Origin: Adiantum capillus-veneris
Lineage: Eukaryota > Streptophyta > Polypodiopsida > Polypodiales > Pteridaceae
Assembly: GCA_014529385.2 (NCBI GenBank)
Contig: CM043948.1
Location: forward strand, 79,690,291 to 79,754,290
Length of the DNA stretch: 64,000 nt
Direction: 5' to 3'
Within the stretch, counting starts at the first letter, position 1. Each line of letters starts with the position of its first letter. The translations under genes were made by a program, and so were the position numbers. Positions 50,201-59,841 of this stretch are shown piece by piece. The notes below the pieces were generated by a model, which was not told where the DNA came from, did no database searches, and saw nothing but the letters and a program-made list of their open reading frames with translations.

Positions 50201-51120
50201 AAGTGGCTAAGCTGAGCTAGGCCTAAGGCCACTCTGTTTGTAGGTAGAGCCTGGCTGTCCATGCCCTCTGTCCGGAGAGCCTCTACCCTCTCTCTGAGTG
50301 CTGAGTCCAACAAGACCCGCTATGGGATGCGAAGCATCGTGCTCCCACTCCTCTGCCTGTCTGCCACTGTGAGGATCACTGGTGCATGGTCAGAGAAGGA
50401 TGTCCCTGCCAGGATGCCCACTAATCCCCCCAAGTCACTGAAGTGGTCACTAGTGTAGAAGCGATCTATCCGTGATAGATTCACTCCTCCCACTCTTCGG
50501 TCCGATCTAGAGAAGGCAAGACTCTCTAGAGGCCTCACAAAGCCAGAATGCTGCCATGTATCCGAGACCCTCAGAGTCATACATAACCTCTCCAAAGCTG
50601 CTAACTTGACTCCATGCACAATAGCATGGCTGCCTCCAATCCTGTCAAAAGGGTCCTCCAATATGTTGAAGTCCCCTCCTACACACCAATGGTCAACCTG
50701 TGGCAAAGACTCAACAATCTGTGACCAAAACTCTGCACGAGCACTCACCACATTGGGTGCATAGATGTTCAGGAAGCCCATAAGGCCACCCTGAACCTGC
50801 AAAGTAATCCACTGAGCCCTACCTGGCACAATAATCCCTCTGCCCACAATGGCCTGCTGCAATGAGTCCGCAATAGTCATACATACCCCACCCTGGATGC
50901 CTCCAGGTCCAAAAGCAGCTGAGCAGAAGGTATCATAACGTCCACGCAAAATCAGACCACATCGTCGAATGCGGCTCTTAGACAAATGGTGCTCCTGAAG
51001 CATAAGGAGATCAATCTCTCCTCCCACAAGGCAACGCTGAAGCTCCTGACGCAATCGGCCCCGCTGTCGCTGAAACTGGGGCCCACCTAATCCCTGCACA
51101 TTCCACGAGACGATCCTCAT
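47236..51120 (-). pseudogene. LINE ORF2: endonuclease, reverse transcriptase, C-terminal domain
   Basis: A single frame runs 1,295 codons from the ATG at 51,118-51,120 to TAG at 47,236, interrupted by eleven stops and no frameshift. Stops are at 50,320 (TAG), 50,176 (TGA), 50,086 (TAG), 49,756 (TAG), 48,874 (TGA), 48,817 (TGA), 48,322 (TAA), 48,166 (TAG), 48,010 (TAG), 47,665 (TGA) and 47,434 (TAG). Endonuclease residues are all present: NVQGLGG, LQEHH, GGDFNILED, SDHAP. RT motifs are LLLDFEKAYDRVDW, RSVRQGCPLAPFLF and AEFADDSSLY (FADD active site). A later SSARLSLAGR, MIRNFLWSG and GGLGI region matches the conserved tail of plant L1 ORF2. The ATG overlaps the stop of the preceding frame (ATGA). 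The product would nick DNA and reverse transcribe the element's RNA; this copy cannot make it. Confidence 0.9.
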
Positions 51121-52880
51121 GGGGAGTGAGAGAGAACAGATGCTGTCGCAGCAGCAAGACGGGCTATCTTCGAGGCAGGCTTGGATGGGGAGTAATCCGC
51201 ATCCGAGCGTCCTCTAGATAGGCAAGCCTGTAGTGAGTGCCTGGCCCAAGCCCAAGCAACGCGAGCCGTGCATAAAGCAACCTCCTCTGACCAGGAGTCC
51301 TCATGAATGTATACATAGCAAGGCAAACACTGCGTATCAGCAAAAAAGTACACCACAATGTGCCTACATCCTGCTGAGTATGGGGGTGTCACCGCAAACT
51401 TGGCCAGTGGCCACAAAGTCTGCAGCAAATCTGTAACTCCAAGTTCTCCCATGTGGTGAGAGAACTCGAGAACCTGTGTATGCAACCATCCCACCACTGA
51501 GTCGAGGGACCACTCTGTCTTGGTCCTACCACAGAGGGGAAAGGAGAAACCAACTATTGAGTCCAAGGCCTCCATCCCCCTAGCGGCGAGGAACGAAGCC
51601 TGGACCCTGAAGCAGGCTGCCTCGTGGTCTGTTGTGGAATCGCCGAGAAAGTGAGTGAATCCTTAATCAAATAAATCCCAGCGGCGTCGTAGGTCAATGC
51701 TCGTCAGACCACAAGGGATAGCTGCAAGGGAAGATGTCTAAATGTGCAGAGGGGGCCGCAAGAATGGCTAACCCTCTCTCGCTAGGCGACTCGTGGAAAA
51801 GGCGCTGCCAAGAGATCTCCTAGCCATCGGCGAGGGACCAGTCTCCCGAGTCGACGGTGGTACTGAAGCAAGAGGAGGGGGAGAAGGAGCAGGGGGGGTG
51901 GAGAAGAAGAGAAGCGGGGTGGGGCGACAGAGACAGGGGGGCGAGGTGGGGAGTGGGCGGGAGCAGAGGGCGGGGGAGGGGATGAGGAGGAAGTGGCAAA
52001 ATCTGGAGGTGGGGTGGATGGCGAGGGTGAAGCGGAAGTGGAGGCTGGCGTAGGGGGCTCCTCTTGCTCAAGAGGAACAAAGCGGTTCCCCGTGGGAACC
52101 CACTGCTGCTGAGTAGGCACCTGAGGGCCAGGCTGTTGCTGTGGCCCGTGACGTCGACGGCCACGGGTGTGCTGCCACCCCTCCTCCACTGGAGCCCCAG
52201 GTTCAAAGGGTGGCTCAGAATCTGTGCGCTGTGCCGCTGGCTGTGGCTGCGGCCCAGTGGCTGTGGCCCAGCCTTGGCAGGCTGGGGCTGAGGCTGAGGT
52301 GCAGGTCGAGGCCTCCTCCGTGGACACGCCTTCGCTAGGTGGCCCATCTGTCTGCAAATGAAGCACTGGTTTGGGAGACCCGAGTACTCCACACTGTGTC
52401 TAAACCAACCCCCACTCACCCGAGGAAGAAGGATGACCTTCGGGAGCGTGTGGGTATCTCTGACCAAAACTCGAATTGAAGGGATGTGAGCCGCCTTGGC
52501 AGCTACTGATGCTGCCGTACGAGGTGTCTCCAGGACAGTCCCGATGGCGGAGCCAATCCTGGAGATAAGTGGAAGGTACTCCCTCCGTAAACCCGGAAAG
52601 CAGACTGAGATGGGGATGTCTGCCTCCTCTACTAGCACATCCGAAGTCAGGTCGAAACCATGTCGCCATTGTCGAAAGTGGGCTCCGATGACCAGTGGAC
52701 TCATAGCTATGACCTTGGAGGCTATCTCGGAAGTATCAAACTCGATCTGGTAGTACTCCCGTCCGAGGATCTGGACATCCAAAATCTTGCCCACCTCTGC
52801 GAGAAGGCGGGCCTGGAGAAGGTCTCCCAGCTCTCCTCTGCTAGGATGGGTGCCGAGAACCTTGCAGATGACAGAAGTCG
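51117..52880 (-). pseudogene. LINE ORF1: DUF4283-like/CCHC RNA-binding protein, frameshifted
   Basis: The 5' part (about 51,820-52,880) begins near an in-frame TAG at about 52,880. It reads VICKVLGTHPSRGEL..., a DUF4283-type gag domain, followed by a perfect CCHC knuckle CFICRQMGHLAKAC (about 52,330-52,370). Downstream the sensible frame changes around 52,200-52,300 to one reading GWQHTRGRRRHG and NRFVPLEQEEPP (ends 51,782), then a Pro/Ser-rich stretch. A third frame (51,117-51,575) carries a Cys/Trp-containing domain and ends at the TGA overlapping the ORF2 start. The protein would coat the LINE RNA. The family call is good; exact ORF limits are uncertain because of frame breaks. Confidence 0.72.
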
Positions 52881-53412
52881 CCTACAAGCGCTCTACCTCT
52901 ATGGAAAGGCTCGCTTGCTCTGTTGGCGAAAGAGCAAGTCAAATGGTGGGCTCAGCGGGGTCGGGCGAGGGGGCTTCAGGCGAGTCCCTCTATGGCGGAG
53001 CTGGAGCCTCCATCTGTGTGTACTGCTGAGTCGAAGAAGCGGACAGTGAAGAAAAACTGCAACCGAGTACGCCAAACACTTGTCCGAAGAAAAAATGTAG
53101 CAGAGCCAGGTGCAGAAAACCTTCGGGGACAATGAGGAACGGGGGGGGGGGGGGGGGGGGGGGGGCGGGCGGGCTAGGGGGCAGCTAGGGGTGAGGGCGG
53201 CGGGCAGCAGGGGCAGTGGTGGCGGGCTGGGCTGGGTGAGGGAAACAGCGCAAGGGCGAGAGGGGGCAGGGGGAGGCAGCGCGAGGGCGAGGGGGAGCAG
53301 CATGGGGGGGATTGGGGGCAACACGAGGGCGAGAGAGAGAGGGGGGGGGAGGGGCAGCGATGGCGCAAGGGGGGGGGAGCGTGCAGCACCAGCGAGCAGT
53401 CCTAGAACCAGT
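52881..53412 (-). other. LINE 5' leader, C-rich on the sense strand
   Basis: The sense strand is dominated by C-runs (25 C at 53,141-53,165) and CCCTCGCCC-type words. Long Pro/Leu/Ser open frames here come from composition. This would contain the internal promoter of the LINE. Confidence 0.55.
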
Positions 53413-53427
53413 TATCAAGACACCTAT
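53413..53427. repeat. Target-site duplication, right copy
   Basis: TATCAAGACACCTAT, identical to 47,015-47,029, directly at the LINE 5' end. Confidence 0.88.
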
Positions 53428-54855
53428 TTATAGCATCCTATGGATCTAAGGCCATAGGATGTATACATACTCATTGTGAGACACCTGCATATAGCATCCT
53501 ATGGCCCTAAGGACATAGGATTATATATACCTATCATTAATCAACTACATACATTTCCCTATGGCATTGAGTCCATAGAATGTATATTTACTACACATAA
53601 AACACATGCATAAAACTCATATGGGCTAAAGGCCATAGGATGTATATATACTCAACACAAGACACCTATATAAATCATCATGTGGTCAAAATGCCATAGG
53701 ATTTTGTATATCCCATCATAAAAAAACTACATATAGTGCCCTATGGCCTTGAGGCCATAGGTTATATACCTATCCATTATGAAATAGCTACATATAGTGC
53801 CCTATGGCCCTGAGGCTATGGGATGTTTATATACTCATCATGACACAACCCATGTAGTGCAATAAACATATTAAGACCGTAGGATGTATGTGTACTCAAC
53901 ACAAAACACCTACGTAAAGCATCATATGACCCTAAGTCCAAAGTATGTATACACACTCATCATTAAATACCTACATGTTTGCTCATTGTGAACCACCTAT
54001 ATATAGCATCCTATGGCCCTAAGGCCATAGGGTGTATGTATACAGACTCATGATGAAACACCTACTTGTAGTACCCTATGGCCCTAAGGCCATAGAATGT
54101 ATACATACTCGTATAGCATTCCATGTCCCTAAGACCATAGGATGTATACATACTCATTGTGAACCACCTACATATAGCATCCTATGGCCCTAAGGCCACA
54201 TGACACTATATACCCATCATGAGACAACTACATATAGTGCCTTTTGGCCCTCAGGCCATAGGATGTATATTTACTCAACAAAAAACACCTGCATAAAACA
54301 TCATATGGACTAAAGGCCATGTGATTTATATATACTCAGCACAAAACACCTACATAAATCATCTTATGTCCTAAGGCCATAGGATGTATACATACTCATC
54401 GTGCATCACCTATAGATACAATACTATGGCCTAGGATGTGCACATATGCATCGTAAAACACCTCCATATATCATCCTATGGCCCTAAGTCCATAGGATTT
54501 TATAAACCCATCATGAAACAACTACATATAGTGCCCTATGGCCCTCATGCCATAGGATGTATATTTACTCAACACAAAACACCAGCATAAAACATCATAT
54601 GGGCTAAAGGCCATATGATTTATATATATTCAACACAACATACCTACATAAAGCATCTTATCGACCTAAGGCCATATGATGTATACATTCTCATCCTGAA
54701 CCACCTTCATATAGAATCATATGGCCTAGGATGTGTACATACACATGTGAAACACCTACACATAGCATCATATCGCCCTAAGTCCATAGGATTCTATATA
54801 CCCATCATGAAACAACCACATATAGTTCCCTATGCCCTAGTTCCATAGTATGTAT
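53428..54855 (+). repeat. Palindromic-core array, type II, right part (about 80-bp units)
   Basis: About eighteen units. Each has a core of two reverse-complementary 9-mers, CCTATGGCC and GGCCATAGG, joined by CTAA, then ATGTATATATACTCATC, then a linker such as ACACCTACATATAGCAT. The units are diverged by scattered substitutions. The array ends where the gypsy LTR begins. Confidence 0.88.
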
Positions 54856-57408
54856 TGATAGCCGTTTTTCGGCTCTTCGTAATTGCCATAGTGAGTTAAC
54901 CCACCCTACCAAAATCATCCAAACACTGTGGCTATCCCTACCATTTCACTGTATATAGGTGTGTGTGAGTTAGGGGACTTTTCCCATATCTTCTTAAAAA
55001 GCCTTAATTAGCTAGTCACTGGGCTAGTTGAGCCAAAAAAATAAAAAATATAAGTATATTATGGCCCATTTGTGTGTAAATATTTCATTGTATATAGGGC
55101 CTAAATAAAAGTATTTTTCATCATTATTTTGGTATTTATTTAAATATTTCTACCTATGGTGTCTTATTTATGCTATGTACATTGACTCACCATTAACATA
55201 TTTTTTCTTACTATTTTGCATGCTCCTTATTCTATATAAAAATAATTTCATGCAAGCTTCTCTTCTTTTTGGTGTAGCTCCATTCCAACAAAAATCCAAA
55301 AAAACTAGTTCTATTTATGTGTATATTTTTTCATTATTGTGATTTTTTCCTTCCTACATCTATTCTCTATTTCGCTCATAAATTAGACCACAAAAAATAT
55401 TAATCTTTTTATGGTAGACTTATAACGAGAGAGATTTATTTTGACCCCTTTATATTTTTTCCACCTATATTATTTATATTTGAAATGTACATATTTTTTT
55501 AGACCCCTCAATATTTGATTTTCTTAGTTATACTATTCACTTATATCATGATCTCAACAATATCTTCAATTATAGACCTACCAAATAAGGTCAAGGGTAT
55601 ATGTCATGCATGCATGCACCATGGGGAGCTCACTCTTGGAGGTATTCAAAAGAATCATCCAAAGAAGGACCTCACAAGGACCTTGTGCAGTGGAAAAAAA
55701 AGGCGGTTTTGCTGAATTTTTAAAGATCACATGCTCCCTGAATTTGAAAAGGTGATACAAACAAAAGTTGTAGCTCCTGAGCTGCAATTTCACCTCAAAT
55801 GTTTTCATATTTTTTTGAGCTATGAGCTGTGAGCTATGATTTTATTGGTGGACCCCAGTTTGCCCATGCTATGCAGCCACACTCCCTCTTCCACTTTATC
55901 ATTTTCCTCTTTCATACACACTCCTCCCTCTCCTTCCCACTCCCAAACCTGCAACTCCCATGTCCTAATTCACCCTTTTCACCATTGCCACATCTGTCAC
56001 ACCTCCATAGCCTTCATCCTCCATTTCTACACCCTATGTGTCCCCCTTTCTCTCTACATATATGTCCATATTACCATACTCTCTTCAACATTGTAAAGAA
56101 CTTCAAAAAATCAGCAAAAATCCAAAGATAACCTCTACAAATGAAGGCTTTTATCATGAATTTTCCAAGGTTTGAAATAACATAGCTTCATTGACACGCG
56201 CTGCTTCCCCATGCTGACTGCTTCTTCTTCCTGTGCTGTAAAGAGGTGAATGTCAACTTCTCCAAAGCTTCAACCTCTCTTTACAAGCTCATCCCTTCTC
56301 TAACTTTTCTCATCATATATCTCACCATTTGGTGAATGATTTTGTAAATATTTTTTAGTGATAATTACTAACCACTAACCACTAACCTTATTGTAAAATG
56401 CACCCTCTAGTAGAGTAGGCACTCCCAAATTATTCACTCAATCCTCTCTCCTATCATCCTCAATAATTCTCTTCCCTTGATCCCACATCCATGTGACTCA
56501 AAGGAAAAGAGAGACCCACCCTCATTAAAAAATAAATTAAAAAAATGCATAATCTTTTATTCTTTCAAATAAACTTGATTAGGCCTAATCCTAATCGGGG
56601 CTTCTAAAATCACACTACACCACACCATTCTCAACACATAACACACCACTCTTCAAGCCTAGTTGTGTAGAGTGTGTGCATCGTGAGTTCTCTATTCCAT
56701 CATTACACATAGGTGCATGGAGAAGCTTGAAGTTAGTTATGCCATCTAGAGGAGTGGAGTGTATGCCATACTCTTCACCACACTTGTAGCCTACTCTTGT
56801 GCATAAATAAGATTCATAGTTTTGGGTGCAATTGTATGCTGCAAACTACGACTCTTCTCTCCAAATTGACTTGATAAGTTGACTCATCAGGTGGTTGAAT
56901 GTATATTGGCCTTGAAGTCTGTTGTGGTATTTCATGCTTGATGGTTTGAGGGCTTGTTGAATTGTTTGCTTAAAAAGTCAATTGTAAGAGGGTGCTCGGT
57001 GAGAGGGCTCCCGTGACCCTAAGACAATTTTTGTATTGGCAACAAGGTCAAGTTTTGTGTTGTTTCTCTATTTCTCATCAAGCTTTGTGTGCATCTAGTC
57101 TTTAAGGCTAAGACTGAGTTGCTCAAGTTGATTTGTTCTCTTTAACTCTCTCTGGCATGGTGAATGTTTGTGTTTGGTGTGTGTGGCTATCTTGCATTCC
57201 CCTCTCTTTGTGCATTTGATTACAAGGAGATTTCACGTGCGTCCTAGTTCGCATCTACAACTAGGTGGTGCCCCTTTTCTTGTTTGGTTTCTGGATCTGG
57301 GTTGTTGTTGTCTCTGATTGTGCTTGCCCCAGCCCCAATTGAGCAGCACGGGAGCCTCGAAGGGTGTTTAGAGGCCGCTCTTCTTGTTGCCCGCCCCGGA
57401 CCGCCTCA
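54856..57408 (+). repeat. Left LTR of the gypsy element
   Basis: It starts TG at 54,856, fixed by identity with 63,329. The 3' limit is inferred from a CA at 57,407-57,408 just before a TGGTGCCCCCAC word that could prime a tRNA, giving about 2.55 kb. A TATA-like TCTATATAAAAAT lies near 55,231. The start is secure for the 672 bp seen twice; the end is a proposal. Confidence 0.6.
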
Positions 57409-57410
57409 AA

Positions 57411-57428
57411 TTGGTGCCCCCACTAAGG
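57411..57428 (+). other. Candidate primer-binding site
   Basis: TTGGTGCCCCCACTAAGG follows the proposed LTR end by two bases. It begins with TGG, as expected for pairing with a tRNA CCA end. The priming tRNA is not identified. Confidence 0.4.
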
Positions 57429-57482
57429 ACGGTTGTGTATGTTTTGTGTAGGCTCAACCTTTAGCATAATCAGGTAGCTTGC

Positions 57483-57695
57483 ATGAATCATGAGAATTTG
57501 TATGATCCTTTCATTCCCATTGCAAGGCAAAAGGTACACATAATTGTTAGTACTAAGTTGCACTTTCAACGTGTAATTCGTAGAATTTTAGATCCTCTTA
57601 GGTTGGCAGAGATAAACGCATCAGTAAGTCCTTTTATTTTGCCTCTCATTAGGTACGACCTTAGTTTGCACGTCTATATTTTTGTTTTGTTTTAA
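57483..57695 (+). CDS. Small ORF 1 of the gypsy leader, unrecognised
   Basis: A 70-codon frame from ATG at 57,483 to TAA, between the primer-binding site and gag. It resembles the next ORF: both have a basic/hydrophobic start, then K(L/I)HFQ, then an R-x-x-EI-x-AS word, PFILPLI or PVILPLI, and a V-x-IF(V/I)L end. Similarity is also visible at the DNA level, which indicates an internal duplication. I know no domain for it. Whether it is translated is unknown. Confidence 0.4.
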   Translation: MNHENLYDPFIPIARQKVHIIVSTKLHFQRVIRRILDPLRLAEINASVSPFILPLIRYDLSLHVYIFVLF

Positions 57696-57716
57696 GAATT
57701 AGGTCATGCATAGACC

Positions 57717-57935
57717 ATGGATAATGGCCCAAGAATAGAGGTTTTCCCCTTTCATTTCACTCCACACATTAGAATAAACATTGCAATTAGTAGAAAAATC
57801 CATTTTCAACAACGTATAGTGTTCATGTTTGGTGCCCAAAGAGTAGGAGAAATTCTCGCATCACCAAACCCTGTCATTCTGCCTCTTATTGATTATCATA
57901 GGTCATTTGATGTGAATATTTTTATTTTATTGTAG
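57717..57935 (+). CDS. Small ORF 2 of the gypsy leader, paralogous to ORF 1
   Basis: A 72-codon frame from ATG at 57,717, in the same frame as small ORF 1 and 21 bp after its stop. It shares the HFQ, EI-x-AS, P-x-ILPLI-x-Y and V-x-IF-x-L words with its neighbour at matching spacing. The leader's bulk outside the two copies is short. It could be a leader peptide, a separate protein, or the remnants of one duplicated coding block. Confidence 0.4.
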   Translation: MDNGPRIEVFPFHFTPHIRINIAISRKIHFQQRIVFMFGAQRVGEILASPNPVILPLIDYHRSFDVNIFILL

Positions 57936-57993
57936 AATAGATTGCAATTTAGAAAACATTATTGTGTAAATTTTATAAGAAAGAAAAACAAAA

Positions 57994-59820
57994 ATGTGTT
58001 GTCACTTTGAAACCGATTCAATGGAGGCCCAATGCCAAATGTCCGGATATCCTCTTTTATTTGGAGAGCCTGGAGAGGATGCAGAATTATTTTTAGCAAA
58101 TTTCAAGATGTCTTGTCGTATCAAGAGGATAGTAACTAATCAAGAACGTGTAGAAATGTTTGAGGTGGTCCTTAGGAAAGATGCTAGCACTTGGTTTGAC
58201 TCTTTGCCTGAGGAAGTTAAAGGGAATTACACGGAAGTTTTGAATCATTTCAAGAGATACTTCTTTGATCCCCAAAACACTCAAAAGCTATGGCAAGACA
58301 TTGTTTCTCATAAGCAAAAAGACTTAGATGGCTACTAATGGTACAAGAAAGAGTTTCTACGTCTTTGGGCTGTATGGGTGAGAAATGCTGCTAACCCTGG
58401 TGATGGTGCAGAGTTCCTAAAGAAGGAGAGGTTCATAGCCGGACTCTTTCCTGAACTTAAGATAAAAGTTGAGGCCGGTGCACCTGCTACCTTTGAAGCA
58501 TCTGAACCTAGGGCTGCTGAGAAATATAGGAAACTCAAGTGCTTAAAGAGGGAGGTTCCAATAGAAGGTCTTAGACCCAAAGGTAAGTCACAAGCATCAA
58601 CATCTAGGGAGCTTCCTGAGGTAACGGCGGAAGTGATTGAAAAGTTAAATGAATCTTTAAGCAGCTTGTCAATTCACCTTGCACAAACTGTAGGTCCACA
58701 AGGACAAGGAAGGAAGTCTGAAGAGCGAGATCCACGACCTAGGAGAGTCTTACAATGTTGGAATTGCAGAGAGTCTGGACATGGGATGTATAATTTTCCT
58801 TGGCCCCGTGGGGAGCCAGGGAGACCTAACTTGAATTACCCAGTGATGAATGCACGTGAACGAACCAGTCAGCAACCACGGCTTCTACAAAGGCCAAATG
58901 GAGCAAGACTACCTCCACAAGGAGTGGAAGGAGTTCCACCTTTGCTAGATCCAAATGTGCATGTGGTAGAGGTGACAAACTCAAATGAGGTTGACATGGA
59001 AGAAAATGGCATTAAGCGTGGCCGAGGAAAAGGTAAGGAGAAAAAAGGAGTTACATCACAAAGTGACCATGGACAAGGTAAGAAGGCAAAGGAGACCAAT
59101 GAAGCTAAGAGGACTCGACGTCATATCAATCTCCAAGACTTCCCTCTTGGACATGGTATGGCTCCATACAACTTGTTGGAAGACATGAGAGGTAAGGGTC
59201 CTGATATCACATGGCCTCAGTTTCTTGCATTATGCCCACAAGTTAGGAGGGATTTAACAAAGGCAGTTAGCACTAGGAGAAAGGTAAAAGAGAGTGTACC
59301 TTTTGTAAAAATTGCACATGCTGAAATGAACGAGGATATTACACCTGTGCTAGATTGTTACATCAAAGGAAGATTGGTTAGGAAAGGTCTAGCGGATGGG
59401 GGTGCACAAATTTGCATCATGACAGAGGGACTCATGCAAAAACTAGGCATGCACATCCATGAGACGCTTGAAATTAAAGTCAAGATGGCAAACAATAGCA
59501 AAGCTAGGTGTGTAGGCATTTGTAAAAATGTTTTTGTAGAGGCCTTTGGCATTAAGAAGGCGGTGGATTTTTATGTTATGTCTACCAAAGGAAATGGTTA
59601 CCCATTTATCCTAGGGAGACCATGGCTAATGAAAATGCGAGCTTTGCAGGATCGGGAGAGTGGAAAGCTAATTTGCAGGAATGATAATCATAAGAAGGTT
59701 GTCTTTGACATGAAGGAGCAACGCCAAGAGGAGCTCCATGAAGAATCATCTCAAAGTGAGACGGAGGAAGGCTGGACCGATAGCACTTCAGAAGGAGAAA
59801 GTAATGGCAGCATTACTTAA
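57994..59820 (+). pseudogene. Gypsy gag and aspartic protease, interrupted
   Basis: It opens at ATG 57,994. The retrotransposon gag domain (GEDAELFLANFKMS, then ASTWFDSLP, then a FKRYFFDP word) is interrupted by TAA at 58,336-58,338; the same frame continues (WYKKEFLRLW...). A CCHC knuckle at about 58,760 reads CWNCRESGHGMYNF, so the last Cys is Phe and the knuckle is defective. A basic linker follows. The protease (about 59,330-59,640) has LADGGAQICIMTE with the D-G-A type catalytic triplet and the later PFILGRPWL. The frame ends in TAA at 59,818, which may or may not be original. The structural protein forms the particle and the protease cuts the polyprotein. Confidence 0.8.
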
Positions 59821-59841
59821 GAGGAGTCTTCCATCGAAGTC

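Larger units (their letters stand above)
47030..53412 (-). mobile_element. L1-type LINE (non-LTR retrotransposon), inactive
   Basis: About 6.4 kb, read on the minus strand, flanked by a perfect 15-bp target duplication. The 3' end (left) is a short A-rich tail (AGAAAAGAAAAA). The 5' end (right) is a G/C-rich leader whose plus strand is extremely G-rich, including a 25-G run at 53,141-53,165. ORF1 encodes a CCHC RNA-binding protein; ORF2 encodes an APE-type endonuclease, reverse transcriptase and a C-terminal domain. The element appears full length. It is much more GC-rich than its surroundings. It inserted into the palindromic-core array. Confidence 0.9.

Noticed and set aside
52899-53433. 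Pro-rich and Gly/Arg-rich ORFs at the LINE 5' end
   Set aside because: Both strands are open because of long C/G runs; this is the LINE leader.
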